A stretch of DNA of 64,000 nucleotides, taken from Bacillus ndiopicus (GTDB lineage Bacteria > Bacillota > Bacilli > Bacillales_A > Planococcaceae). Made by a program: the position numbers and the translations under genes. The stretch is taken from the NCBI RefSeq assembly GCF_000612805.1, contig NZ_HG964403.1:434001-498000 (forward strand). The letters are read 5' to 3'. Under the pieces are notes generated by a model that saw only the letters and a program-made list of their open reading frames with translations, ran no database searches and was not told the DNA's origin. This document shows, one piece after another, positions 17,129-25,919 of the stretch. How positions within the stretch are numbered: the stretch's first letter is position 1; each line of letters starts with the position of its first letter.

Positions 17129-18178
17129 ATGAGAAACAAGTTAATTGTCACATTGCTGGCATTTATGGTCATTTGGCAAACACCCGCAAAAGCAGATGCT
17201 GGCTTTAAAGATTTACCTAGTACATATTGGGCGACACCAGCAATTATGGAGTTGGTGAATGCGGGATATATGGAAGGCTTTGAAGATGGCACATTTAGAC
17301 CGAATGAAACTATTACGAGAGCAGAAGCAGCAGCTATTATCGCACGAACGACTGGCGAGGCATTTTCGTCAAATTTCCCTTTGCAGGCCGTCGATGTACT
17401 TCCAACACATCCTTATTATGCAGAAATTTGCAAACTAGCAGAGTTAGGAATTATTCAAAACAATGAATATGTTCGACCAGATGAGCCACTTCAACGTGCG
17501 CATCTTGCGAAAATGATTGCACTTGCCTTCAATATTACAACAGACGCCCAAAATAAAATGACCTTTAAAGATTTGCCAAAAGGATACTGGGCAAAAGATT
17601 ACATTGAATCATTAGCGGATATTCAAATTATTACGGGAAAGACAGCTAACAAATTTGAACCAACAGCTTACGTAACACGTGCCCATTTAGCTGCGTTTGC
17701 AGTGCGAGGGATGGATTTTCAACAGAAGGTTAAAAATCATGAAATTGCCTATGATTACCTTATAAAAGGCTATATACCAACGCTTAATGAGAAAGCGAAT
17801 TTCGCGGAAGAAGCAATTCGAAACGTAAATAAGATTAGACAGGATAACGGCTTAGCGCCTTTAAAGCATGATCCACTATTATCGCAATTAGCAGTTATTA
17901 AAGCACAGGACATGGTTCAACGTAATTATTTTGATCATAAATCACCGCATTATGGCGCGCCGTGGGACATGGCTGAATTGTTTGATTATACTTATACAAG
18001 CTTTGGAGAAAATATAGCACGCAACTTTAATACAGCACAGGCTGTTACGGATGCATGGATGGCTTCTGCTGCACATCGCGAAAATATTTTAAAATCGAGT
18101 TATACAAACATTGGTATAGGAATAAAACGTACTGTCAGTGGACAATATTATTGGGTGCAGCTATTTTCAAGTAAATAA
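17129..18178 (+). CDS. SLH-anchored CAP (SCP-like) domain protein
   Basis: 349 residues; ribosome site GGGGGGAAGG just before ATG. A signal peptide (about 1-22, cleaved near KADA) precedes three SLH domains at about 24-70, 88-135 and 147-195 (GFEDGTFRPNETITRAEAA is a textbook SLH loop). A CAP domain fills about 225-348, with LNEKANFAEEAIRNVNKIR, FDHKSPHYGAPW, FGENIARNF and AHRENILKSSYTNIGIG. CAP proteins in Firmicutes (YkwD-like) are secreted and often tied to the wall; the family keeps His/Glu residues, but no single activity holds across it. The SLH trimer anchors it to pyruvylated wall polysaccharide. It is monocistronic, with a terminator at 18278. Confidence 0.88.
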   Translation: MRNKLIVTLLAFMVIWQTPAKADAGFKDLPSTYWATPAIMELVNAGYMEGFEDGTFRPNETITRAEAAAIIARTTGEAFSSNFPLQAVDVLPTHPYYAEICKLAELGIIQNNEYVRPDEPLQRAHLAKMIALAFNITTDAQNKMTFKDLPKGYWAKDYIESLADIQIITGKTANKFEPTAYVTRAHLAAFAVRGMDFQQKVKNHEIAYDYLIKGYIPTLNEKANFAEEAIRNVNKIRQDNGLAPLKHDPLLSQLAVIKAQDMVQRNYFDHKSPHYGAPWDMAELFDYTYTSFGENIARNFNTAQAVTDAWMASAAHRENILKSSYTNIGIGIKRTVSGQYYWVQLFSSK

Positions 18179-18277
18179 AAAATGTTTATCTTTGTAAAAG
18201 AGCGGGTATGTAAAAAAATAGCGTGTAATATTACAATGTAGTTACGGAGTCGACACATTTATTACGAGAAAAATATA

Positions 18278-18327
18278 CAAAAAGCGTGAAATTGCAGCGT
18301 TAATGCTGTTGTTTCGCGCTTTTTTTC
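18278..18327 (+). terminator. Terminator after the SLH-CAP gene
   Basis: An imperfect stem (AAAAAGCGTGAAA against TTTCGCGCTTTTT) with an inner GCAGC/GCTG pair ends in a T run. Confidence 0.75.
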
Positions 18328-18433
18328 ATTTTGTAAACTGTTACATAAGTGAAAAATTACAGCGTGATATTCTATGGTAATCTTTTAATTGGGCTTGAAG
18401 CCAAGGCAATTTTGAAAGGGGAAGTAATAAGTT

Positions 18434-19342
18434 TTGAAAAAGCGAGTTTTAATACCTGTATTTGCTGCATTTATGATTTTTGCAGGAGCAAATTCACATG
18501 AGGCAGAGGCAGCATCAGTAGATCAGTTAACGTCATCGGCTTATAAATATATTGGAACACCATACGTATACGGAGGAACGACAACGAGCGGCTTTGATTG
18601 CTCAGGATTTACACGTCAAGTATTTAGCGATTTAGGTATTTCATTACCACGCACATCTGGCTCACAATACGGGCAAGGCCAAGCAGTTGCAAAAAGTAAC
18701 TTACAAGAAGGCGATTTATTATTTTTCAATACATCTGGAGCAGGTGTGTCACATGTAGGAATTTACATAGGTGATCAAAAGTTTATCCACTCCCAAACAA
18801 GTAAAGGAGTAAGTGTAACAAATATTAATGAATCTTACTGGGCGAAACGTTATATCGGCGCAAAGCGTGTAGCAAATATCGATGTAGCCAAAGCTGAAGT
18901 AAAAAAAGCAGATATTGATTTCACTATCTATGCATCACGTGGAGAAGTAGCAATTCAATTAGCGAAGGCATTAAATATCGATACTTTTGATACAAATTCT
19001 CCATTCCCAGATGTAAAACAATCGGCGAAATATGCAGGAGCTGTAACAGCATTAAATAAAATTGGTGTATTCACAGGCGATGAAAAAGGTAAATTCAATC
19101 CAGCATCACCTGTAACACGTGCACAAATGGCAAAAATTTTAGTTCAAGCATTTGATTTACAACAGCAGGGTGATGCACCAGTGTTTAAGGATGTACCGAA
19201 ATCACATTGGTCAAGTGATTATATTGCTATTTTAGCCTCTACAGGTATTACTGTAGGTAAAGGTGATGGCACATTCGCTATAAATGATTACGTAACATTA
19301 ACCCATCTTGAAGCATTTATTAATCGAGCAATGCAACAATAA
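18434..19342 (+). CDS. NlpC/P60 peptidoglycan endopeptidase with C-terminal SLH domains
   Basis: 302 residues from TTG at 18434, placed by GAAAGGGG upstream and a signal peptide immediately after. The NlpC/P60 domain spans about 30-155: Cys56 in GFDCSGF, His107 in SHVGIYIGD and His119 in FIHS form the expected triad. The family cleaves D-gamma-glutamyl-meso-DAP (or equivalent) links in stem peptides. Residues about 165-300 are SLH domains (FNPASPVTRAQMAKI is clear; the first is diverged) that dock the enzyme on the wall. The catalytic domain is very close to the free-standing one at 39763, so one is likely a duplicate that gained or lost an anchor. Own terminator at 19352. Confidence 0.9.
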   Translation: MKKRVLIPVFAAFMIFAGANSHEAEAASVDQLTSSAYKYIGTPYVYGGTTTSGFDCSGFTRQVFSDLGISLPRTSGSQYGQGQAVAKSNLQEGDLLFFNTSGAGVSHVGIYIGDQKFIHSQTSKGVSVTNINESYWAKRYIGAKRVANIDVAKAEVKKADIDFTIYASRGEVAIQLAKALNIDTFDTNSPFPDVKQSAKYAGAVTALNKIGVFTGDEKGKFNPASPVTRAQMAKILVQAFDLQQQGDAPVFKDVPKSHWSSDYIAILASTGITVGKGDGTFAINDYVTLTHLEAFINRAMQQ

Positions 19343-19351
19343 GTAGTGTAT

Positions 19352-19385
19352 GGAGAGGCGATGAAAAAAACCTCTCCTATTTTTA
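19352..19385 (+). terminator. Terminator after the NlpC/P60-SLH gene
   Basis: GGAGAGG pairs with CCTCTCC; a TATTTTTA stretch follows. Confidence 0.65.
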
Positions 19386-19541
19386 TAAAAAATGTAACTT
19401 TTTGCGATATTCATCCGTCAAATTATATGTCGAAATGAGGTTTTCACAAAAAAGGTGGAATAAAGTCGAAAACTGGATTTCGCAGCAGGTAAATTTTTGT
19501 TACAATTAAGATTGGTAAAGTAGAAGGGAGGAAGAGAGGCA

Positions 19542-21554
19542 TTGTCTTTCAAAAAAGTCAGCCTGATGTTAATTGTCGTCATAATGTCAATGTTTAATAT
19601 ACATAATGTATATGCAAATGCGCGATTCGCCGATGTTCCTACTTCACATGGATCGTATGAAGAAATTAATTACTTAGTAGATTTGGGGGTAATTAAAGGA
19701 TACACGGAAAATGGCAAAACAATATTTAAACCGAACGCACCTGTTACGCGGGGACAAGTTGCGAAAATGGTGGTTGAAGCTACGGGAAATAAACCATTAA
19801 CTGTTAAAAAATCATCTTTCTCTGACGTTCAAGTGGGGACAGAATTATCTGGATATGTTGAGCGCGCTGTGGAATTAGGATATTTTTCAGCATACTCAGC
19901 AGGTAAATTTGGTCCTAATGTACCGTTAACGCGTGATGAGATGAGTAAAGTGCTTGTTAGTGCTTTCAAATTAAATGCAGAGGAATTTGGCAAGCTGACA
20001 GTACCATTCACAGATATTAAGCCAACACATGCTTATTATAAATATATTGCGGCTATTTATTACAGTGGAATTACTAAGGGTGATACAACAGGTACGAAAT
20101 ATAATGCAACAGAAGTTGTGAAGCGCTCGCAGTTTGCGTCATTTATTGCTCGTGCTAAAAATGAAAAATATCGTTTGGATTTACCTGTTAAAGGAGTAAC
20201 GATTCCAAATGTTGCTGATGCGATTGGGCAAGTACGTGCGACTACTGATAATTTAAATGTACGTTCTTCAGCTAGTTCGGCAAATGCATCAAATATTTTA
20301 GGTAAAGTCAACACAGGTGCAACGTTCCATTTATATGAAGCTAGCACAAATGGTTGGTTAAAAATTGCTTACGAAGGACGCTATGCATACATTTCTAAAG
20401 ATTATGCACAGCTAATAGCAGCTGATGGACAAGCTTTAGAAAAGGTAAGCAAGGAAGTAAAGGCATTTGGTGAGGTTAATTTATATAAAACACGCGATGT
20501 CAATAGTCCAACAATAGGGACATTTTCAGATGAAACAACAATTAAAGTTTATGGAACAACAGGTAACTGGTATTTAACAGAGCAAAACGGTGTGCCGGGC
20601 TATGTTCGAATTTCACAAACAAATGACATTACTGTTGAACCGCCAAAGGATAACAATGGTGTTGAAGAAAAGCCTGACAATAATGGTGAGGAAGAAAAAC
20701 CGCCAGTTGTAACACCGGACCCAGAAACACCTACAACGCCTGAGGAACCAAATATTGAAGAACCAGAAACTGAGCAACCACCAACACTTAACACAAAAAC
20801 GATTGGTAGTGTAACAGTAGACGCGTTACATATTCGCGAATCTGCATCAGGTTCATCTGCATCATTAGGAAAAATGAACAGAGGGACTCTTGTAGAAGTG
20901 CATTCGATTTCTGGTAATTGGGCAAAAATTACACATAATGGTGTAACGGGTTATGTTCATAAAACGTATTTACGCTTTATTAACCAAACAGGTTCTAAAA
21001 TAGCAGGACGCATTATTGTCATTGATCCGGGTCATGGCGGTAAAGATCCAGGAACATCGTACGGTAAAACAGCTGCCGAAAAAGCGATTACGCTAAAAGT
21101 AGCAAGTTTAGTAAAATCGAAGCTTGAAGCAAGTGGCGCAGTTGTGAAAATGACGCGTGTAGGAGATACATATCCGTCGCTTCAGGACCGTGTAGATATT
21201 GCTAAAAATAATTACGCAGAAATGTTTGTTAGTATTCATGTAAACTCTGCTTCTAGTTCATCAGCTAAAGGGACAGAAACTTACTATAGCGTTTCTTCTA
21301 ATGACAATGAAAAAGAGGATTTTGCTCTAGCGACAGCAATTAATAATCAAATTGTAAAACAGGCAAATATGAATAATCGCGGCGTAAAACGTGTTGATTA
21401 CTACGTAGTAAAAGGTCTTGTATTACCTGCTGTATTAGTAGAATTAGGTTTCCTTACAAATGAAGAGGATCGCAATAAACTAACAAGCGATAAATATGTT
21501 GAAATTTTCGCTCAAGCAATCTATGACGGGATTGTAGAATACTATAGTAGATAA
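19542..21554 (+). CDS. SLH-anchored N-acetylmuramoyl-L-alanine amidase with SH3b domains
   Basis: 670 residues from TTG at 19542 (GGGAGG upstream). Order: signal peptide (about 1-26), three SLH domains (about 28-215), SH3b-like domains at about 230-290 and probably 310-365, a Pro/Glu-rich linker (about 366-420), a third SH3b at about 425-485, then Amidase_3 from about 490 to the end. The zinc/catalytic residues are present: His498 (DPGHGG), Glu513 (AAEKAITL), His566 (SIHVNSA) and Glu634 (VELGFLTN). The enzyme cuts the bond between N-acetylmuramic acid and L-alanine in the wall. SLH plus SH3b gives two independent wall-binding modes. A terminator follows. Confidence 0.92.
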   Translation: MSFKKVSLMLIVVIMSMFNIHNVYANARFADVPTSHGSYEEINYLVDLGVIKGYTENGKTIFKPNAPVTRGQVAKMVVEATGNKPLTVKKSSFSDVQVGTELSGYVERAVELGYFSAYSAGKFGPNVPLTRDEMSKVLVSAFKLNAEEFGKLTVPFTDIKPTHAYYKYIAAIYYSGITKGDTTGTKYNATEVVKRSQFASFIARAKNEKYRLDLPVKGVTIPNVADAIGQVRATTDNLNVRSSASSANASNILGKVNTGATFHLYEASTNGWLKIAYEGRYAYISKDYAQLIAADGQALEKVSKEVKAFGEVNLYKTRDVNSPTIGTFSDETTIKVYGTTGNWYLTEQNGVPGYVRISQTNDITVEPPKDNNGVEEKPDNNGEEEKPPVVTPDPETPTTPEEPNIEEPETEQPPTLNTKTIGSVTVDALHIRESASGSSASLGKMNRGTLVEVHSISGNWAKITHNGVTGYVHKTYLRFINQTGSKIAGRIIVIDPGHGGKDPGTSYGKTAAEKAITLKVASLVKSKLEASGAVVKMTRVGDTYPSLQDRVDIAKNNYAEMFVSIHVNSASSSSAKGTETYYSVSSNDNEKEDFALATAINNQIVKQANMNNRGVKRVDYYVVKGLVLPAVLVELGFLTNEEDRNKLTSDKYVEIFAQAIYDGIVEYYSR

Positions 21555-21563
21555 TTAAAGATG

Positions 21564-21616
21564 AAGGACTGTAAGAGAAGTAGGTTAACACCTACATTCC
21601 TAGCAGTCCTTTTTTG
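21564..21616 (+). terminator. Terminator after the amidase gene
   Basis: AAGGACTG pairs with CAGTCCTT around an inner GTAGG/CCTAC stem; TTTTTT follows. Confidence 0.75.
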
Positions 21617-21642
21617 TTGGGGAAATATCAAGACTTGAGAAA

Positions 21643-21788
21643 TAGTAGATAGCTTGGGAGAATCGCAGATAAGCCATAGAAATTCGCAGATAACTCGAAG
21701 AAAGCGCCAGCAAAACAGGCAAAAGTGCAAATAAGCCATAAAAAAGCATTTACATTTTTCTAAATGGCTAATAACTCAATAAAACAGC
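21643..21788. repeat. 21-bp intergenic array, CGCAGATAA type (degenerate)
   Basis: Units begin at 21643, 21664, 21685, 21705, 21726, 21747 and 21768, so a 20-21 bp step is kept over seven units. Units 2 and 3 start CGCAGATAA, unit 5 TGCAAATAAG, unit 7 CTAATAAC. The array lies between convergent genes, next to a shared terminator. Confidence 0.7.
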
Positions 21789-21840
21789 AAAAAGTTGTCA
21801 GAAAAGCGGCACGTCAGCCTGCTTTTCCGACAACTTTTTT
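21789..21840. terminator. Bidirectional terminator between the convergent amidase and glucosaminidase genes
   Basis: AAAAAGTTGTC.GAAAAGC pairs with GCTTTTC.GACAACTTTTT (one mismatch), giving a T run on either strand. Confidence 0.75.
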
Positions 21841-21843
21841 AAA

Positions 21844-23838
21844 TTAGAATGGTTTTACTAAATCTGAACGAATCCAGACAAAATCAGCTGGCGGGTTTTC
21901 ATCTGAATATACTTTGTACCAGATGTAGCCATCACTTCCTACTGTTTCTTCTACGATTGCTACAGGATAGCCGAAAGCGCCTGATTCACCAATCACTTTT
22001 GCCTTATATGTGAAAGCAATTGCTGATGAAGTTGAGGGCTCCATACGTGCATTTACGGAGTTGCCATCATTAATTACCATTGCTAAGCGACCTAGCTTGT
22101 AGTCCTTGCGACCAAAACGACTGTCTAAACGGTACATATGACCTGCGATTTTGCTACCCCAGAATGGGTCAGATGCGTAATGGACATTGATACCAGTTGT
22201 TTTATTGCCAAGTACAGCGCCTTTTGCATAGCCACCTGTTTGAGGTGCATAGTTTTTATTCACATATTGGTTAATGAAAGCAAGAACACTATCGTTTGGA
22301 GACGCATAGGTTGAACCTGCTGCTTCATTCGCATCGAAAACGCGGATACCAAAAATATTATTTTTTTGAAGCGAGTTAGCACTTATACCATAATCACTTT
22401 CATGTATTGCTGTTGCTAAAATAAATAGTGCATTGACATGATGTTCTTGTTCCACTTGTTTTAAGAATTTACCTAAACCAAGTAAGCGTGACTCAGTTAA
22501 AATATTCGCGTAGCGAGGACCAGCAGCACGGCGTTCTTCAAGAATAGCATTAATCATGTAATCTAGCTCTTCAGCCGTATAGTTCGTTGGCTGGCGTAAA
22601 GATGCAAATTGGAAATATTGAAAATGCTGGCCTACAAGTTGTTCATTTGCATTGTAGAAATGCACGCCATCAGTGCCGTAATATTGAACGCCAGGTGCCA
22701 TAAAGCTTGGCGCTTCTCCCATGGAGTATTCTCCGAAATAGGCTTGTTTAATATGATTGTAAAGCTTGTGTAATAGCATGCCATTTGAGACATAATAATA
22801 GTCGCGTCCTTTAACAAGCGAAGTAGGTGTTAATGTAATTTCACTTATTTTTGCGTAGCCCTTTGTATCACCAGCTTGGACGATGGCATACTTATCATTG
22901 CTCCCGAAATATTTAAGCTCTGAGCCTTCAACAACGTATGTTAAGGCGTTAGTCAGCTCTTTATTACCATAGATAGTAACTGTATTTGCTGACACATCAG
23001 CAGCGGAGGCAATACCAGAGCTCATTTTAATAATTTTATCCCCTTGGAAAAGCAAATTATTGTTTTTAGAAGCTTGGTAAGCGCTCTCTGCCTGCTCGTA
23101 TGTAGTATAGACAGTTGGCTGCTTTGTAATTGTTGTGCCAGAAACCGAGCCTATATAATAGTTGCTTTTACCTGACTCAACAGGTGGCGGCTCAGGCTTC
23201 GTTGTATTTTCTTCTTGTCCATATTGCTGTATTACAACGTTTGTACGGTATAAAAATGCCGCTGCATGTGCAATTGTTGCAGAGCCTTGTGGATTGAAAA
23301 ATACACCTTTTTTCTCATGTGAGCCACGAATAATATTATAGTAAACAGATGTAGCAACAGCTTCATGAAATTGTTTGCTAATTTTATTATTATCATTAAA
23401 TGTTAATGGTGCTGTATCAAGTGGAACATTTGAATAACGCAAAGCCTTAAATAACATGGCTGCCATATGCTGCCGCGTAATTTGGTCATTCGGTCTAAAT
23501 GTTCCGTCTGGGAAACCTCCTAAAATACCAGAGCCCGCAGCTGCCTGTATTTCAAATGTTAAAGAATCACCGACTTTTAAATCTGAAAATTGATATTTGT
23601 CTGATGCAGGTAAATTAAATGCACGTGTAATGTAAGCAGCAAATTCGCCGCGTGTTACAGCACGGTTAGGATTAAAATTACCTTTGCTATCTGGCAAAAT
23701 AACGCCTAGATTTGCCCAATGTGTTAACTCATTCACCATCTGATGCCCTTTAATATCATTCGCATACGATGAAGATGGCATGATTACAGTTAGTGCAAAA
23801 ATCATGACAATCACGAGGGATGTTAATTTTTTGATCAC
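21844..23838 (-). CDS. SLH-anchored endo-beta-N-acetylglucosaminidase (GH73-type)
   Basis: 664 residues. GTG at 23838 is set by AAAGGAGG 9 nt upstream and the signal peptide that follows. Three SLH domains cover about 30-200 (GFPDGTFRPNDQITRQHMA), then a Pro-rich linker, a middle region of about 230-430 with SH3-like strands, the glucosaminidase domain about 430-600 (ALFILATAIHESDYGIS with catalytic Glu480; NNIFGIRVFD) and a C-terminal SH3b (about 600-664). GH73 enzymes cut glycan strands after N-acetylglucosamine and act as autolysins in growth and cell separation. It is the only minus-strand gene of the SLH cluster. A WalR-like box lies 71-87 bp upstream. Confidence 0.9.
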   Translation of the reverse strand: MIKKLTSLVIVMIFALTVIMPSSSYANDIKGHQMVNELTHWANLGVILPDSKGNFNPNRAVTRGEFAAYITRAFNLPASDKYQFSDLKVGDSLTFEIQAAAGSGILGGFPDGTFRPNDQITRQHMAAMLFKALRYSNVPLDTAPLTFNDNNKISKQFHEAVATSVYYNIIRGSHEKKGVFFNPQGSATIAHAAAFLYRTNVVIQQYGQEENTTKPEPPPVESGKSNYYIGSVSGTTITKQPTVYTTYEQAESAYQASKNNNLLFQGDKIIKMSSGIASAADVSANTVTIYGNKELTNALTYVVEGSELKYFGSNDKYAIVQAGDTKGYAKISEITLTPTSLVKGRDYYYVSNGMLLHKLYNHIKQAYFGEYSMGEAPSFMAPGVQYYGTDGVHFYNANEQLVGQHFQYFQFASLRQPTNYTAEELDYMINAILEERRAAGPRYANILTESRLLGLGKFLKQVEQEHHVNALFILATAIHESDYGISANSLQKNNIFGIRVFDANEAAGSTYASPNDSVLAFINQYVNKNYAPQTGGYAKGAVLGNKTTGINVHYASDPFWGSKIAGHMYRLDSRFGRKDYKLGRLAMVINDGNSVNARMEPSTSSAIAFTYKAKVIGESGAFGYPVAIVEETVGSDGYIWYKVYSDENPPADFVWIRSDLVKPF

Positions 23839-23908
23839 AAAAAGATCCTCCTTTCAATCTATAATAGTTTAACAGCATTTTTAATAGATGAATAGAAGAG
23901 AAGTAGTT

Positions 23909-23925
23909 TGTAATAATATTGTAAC
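23909..23925 (+). promoter_or_regulatory. WalR-like (YycF) binding box
   Basis: TGTAAT-N5-TGTAAC matches the published WalR consensus TGTWAH-N5-TGTWAH at every defined position. It lies 71 bp upstream of the glucosaminidase start, in the opposite orientation to that gene. Regulation is inferred. Confidence 0.55.
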
Positions 23926-23958
23926 CTCGAATGGTATAATGGTAATGAGGAATATAAA

Positions 23959-24083
23959 AAAGTACTATACTAAATTAAATGTATAGTACTTTAAAATCTA
24001 TTTGAAGTTGAAATTATATTTTTGGCTAATTTATTCCTTGTTGTCTAAACTAAAAATAATCATTTCAACTTCATTTTAAAATT
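23959..24083. repeat. Two adjacent AT-rich inverted repeats
   Basis: The first is a perfect 12-bp stem (AAAGTACTATAC/GTATAGTACTTT, 23959-23992) with a 10-nt loop and a T run on the minus strand. The second pairs 24004-24025 with 24050-24072 around a perfect 11-bp core (GAAGTTGAAAT/ATTTCAACTTC) and a 24-nt spacer, with outer TTTAAAAT/ATTTTAAA ends. No target-site duplication is obvious. Confidence 0.6.
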
Positions 24084-24129
24084 ATTACCTATTTATATGG
24101 GATAAATTAACGCATCGTTCGCAATTCCG

Positions 24130-24158
24130 TTGTAATAATAGCGTAACCATATTATACT
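24130..24158 (+). promoter_or_regulatory. Promoter with overlapping WalR-like box for the O-antigen-ligase-like gene
   Basis: TTGTAA-N17-TATACT has correct sigma-A spacing. TGTAAT-N5-CGTAAC (24131-24147) overlaps the -35 and matches the WalR consensus except for one base of the second half. The 5' leader would be about 95 nt. Confidence 0.5.
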
Positions 24159-24234
24159 TAGAAACGTCTTATATTATAATAGTTAGTAATCGCAACCATA
24201 TACATAGAAGGCGCGTTTCATTTAAGGAGAGAAA

Positions 24235-24303
24235 ATGAAAGAGAGGGTTCATATCTATAATGAAAGATTTGTCGGTGAAAATTGGGAAGCAGGAGTGGCT
24301 TGA
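24235..24303 (+). CDS. Possible 22-codon leader ORF overlapping the next start
   Basis: ATG at 24235 has the better ribosome site (AAGGAGAG, 3-4 nt before ATG) and reads 22 codons to TGA at 24301. It overlaps the O-antigen-ligase-like gene (ATG 24260, +1 frame) by 44 nt. It may be a leader peptide that couples translation, or chance. No homologue is recognised (sequence starts MKERVHIYNERF). Confidence 0.3.
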   Translation: MKERVHIYNERFVGENWEAGVA

Positions 24304-25738
24304 AATAGCGTTGACAATTGCCGTGTTAATTGCAGCAACGATTATCCCTTCCAAAATTGCATTAATTAGTACTGCGGTGTTTTTCACGCTATTCGCTTTT
24401 TTTAAGCCATTTCAAAGCTTAGTTGTTTTAATCCCATATGTTATTTTTAGGTCGTTCTTTATTGAATTGAACCCAGGGATGAAGTTAATAGGGGATTTAA
24501 TTACGTTTGTTGTGCTAGTGAGATTGCTATTATTCAATATTAAAAATTTCAAAGCATTTTTCTATTTTAAAAAGTTTGAACTAGCATTTTTCCTATTTCT
24601 AATATTTGGCGCAGTGATTGGCTATGTCAATGGTGTTAGTTTAGGTGCTATTTTATTCCAAGTACGCACGTTTTTAATTATGTATTTACTGTATTATGTG
24701 TTAAGTCGCAGTAAATTACCTGAAAACTTCTTCGTGAAGCTGGCATGGATTACGCTCTTATCAGGTATTGTGCTATTTGTGCAAGGAATTGTTGAGAAAT
24801 TATCAATGCGTATGTTGTGGATGCCTGAGGTGTGGACACAAAAAGTATTATCATCAACGAATTTCGTACGTATTTATGGTCTACTTAATAATCCGAATTC
24901 GCTAGCGTTAGTTATGTTCTTTGCCATTTGTGCAGCTGCCTTTTTACGTTTTGTATATAAGGACGGGCAATATAAATATTTATTAATAGTATCGCAAGTA
25001 GCGTTTACAGGTTTATTACTACTTACGTTATCACGAGGGGCATGGATTGCTTCAGTGACGTTTGTTATTTTCTTTATGTTGCTTGCGCGCAATTGGAAAA
25101 TGCTAAAAAATATTGCGCTAACGCTTGTCGCAGCCATTGTGCTCGTGTATTTACCAACAAATTTTGGTTTGCAATATTTACAAAGCATTGGTGTGGAAAA
25201 CGATGTAGCACCTGAAGACATAGGCGGGGGCATTAGCAATCGTTTTGTGGAAACAATTAATGAAGATAATTTAGCGTTAATGAACGAAAGTGGTCGTCTT
25301 TTCTACATTAAAAAAGGTTTTGAGGTATTGAAGGATTACCCAATTACAGGTGCTGGCTTCGGTACGTTTGGTGGTTCGGCAACACTGAGCTATGATTCGC
25401 CTATTTATGAAAAGTACAATATTCGCTCTGATATTTATGGTGGTAAAAACTTCTACTCGGATAATCAATATATTCAAGTTATTGCAGAAACAGGGGCGGT
25501 TGGCGTCATATTATTTGCAGGCTTCCTACTATTTATGCTTTGGATGTTTTGGAAGGAGCGTCGCGCTGCTTTCGGACAATATATGTTTGCTTTATGGTTT
25601 GCGACAGGTGTGTGCGGATTCTTCTATAATATTTGGGAGCTTAAAGTATACACAATGTTCTTCTTTATGATTTTCGCCATTTTCGCAAGTAACCGTCATT
25701 TATATCCAATGCTCGACTTGAACAAAGACGGAGAATAA
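24260..25738 (+). CDS. O-antigen ligase / Wzy-like polymerase, polytopic membrane protein
   Basis: 492 residues, about 11-12 membrane segments. The family features are a long outer loop after TLSRGAWIA (about residues 250-265) and a second conserved stretch with GAGFGTFGG, YGGKNFYSDNQYIQVIAETG (about 365-415). Members join or polymerise undecaprenyl-linked glycans on the outer membrane face. In S-layer-bearing Bacillales such genes lie near csaB, so a role in the secondary wall polysaccharide that SLH domains bind is likely but inferred. It could act as a polymerase (Wzy) or as a ligase to peptidoglycan; the sequence alone does not decide. The ATG at 24260 has only a distant GAGAGG; see the overlapping leader ORF. 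A terminator follows. Confidence 0.82.
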   Translation: MKDLSVKIGKQEWLEIALTIAVLIAATIIPSKIALISTAVFFTLFAFFKPFQSLVVLIPYVIFRSFFIELNPGMKLIGDLITFVVLVRLLLFNIKNFKAFFYFKKFELAFFLFLIFGAVIGYVNGVSLGAILFQVRTFLIMYLLYYVLSRSKLPENFFVKLAWITLLSGIVLFVQGIVEKLSMRMLWMPEVWTQKVLSSTNFVRIYGLLNNPNSLALVMFFAICAAAFLRFVYKDGQYKYLLIVSQVAFTGLLLLTLSRGAWIASVTFVIFFMLLARNWKMLKNIALTLVAAIVLVYLPTNFGLQYLQSIGVENDVAPEDIGGGISNRFVETINEDNLALMNESGRLFYIKKGFEVLKDYPITGAGFGTFGGSATLSYDSPIYEKYNIRSDIYGGKNFYSDNQYIQVIAETGAVGVILFAGFLLFMLWMFWKERRAAFGQYMFALWFATGVCGFFYNIWELKVYTMFFFMIFAIFASNRHLYPMLDLNKDGE

Positions 25739-25745
25739 AGTATTA

Positions 25746-25784
25746 CAGGCATGCTACAAATAATGTTAGCATGCCTGTTGTTTT
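25746..25784 (+). terminator. Terminator after the O-antigen-ligase-like gene
   Basis: A perfect 11-bp stem (CAGGCATGCTA/TAGCATGCCTG) with a 10-nt loop is followed by TTGTTTT. Confidence 0.85.
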
Positions 25785-25919
25785 AACTTGATTTAATTTG
25801 TTGTAATAAAGACATATGTTTGTAATAGAATTTTATTGAAAAATTTGTTAATGTAATAGAGTATCAAATTTATAAAAAGAGAGGAAGTGACGTGCTTCGA
25901 TTTTCATTGGAGCGGAAAA

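Larger units (their letters stand above)
23839..24259. other. Divergent intergenic region with regulatory sites and inverted repeats
   Basis: 420 bp without a clear gene between the divergent glucosaminidase and O-antigen-ligase-like genes. It contains a WalR-like box (23909), an extended TATAAT on the plus strand at 23935, two adjacent inverted repeats (23959-24083), a promoter with a second WalR-like box (24130) and a short open frame at 24235. Confidence 0.6.

Noticed and set aside
18230-18246. Minus-oriented WalR-like box between the CAP and NlpC/P60-SLH genes
   Set aside because: One half-site has a mismatch and it lies before the upstream gene's terminator, far from the next start.
23959-24083. 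Insertion sequence
   Set aside because: No transposase, no target-site duplication and the arms are too short; left as inverted repeats.
25392-25670. 92-codon plus-strand frame inside the O-antigen-ligase-like gene
   Set aside because: It is an out-of-frame shadow with no ribosome site.
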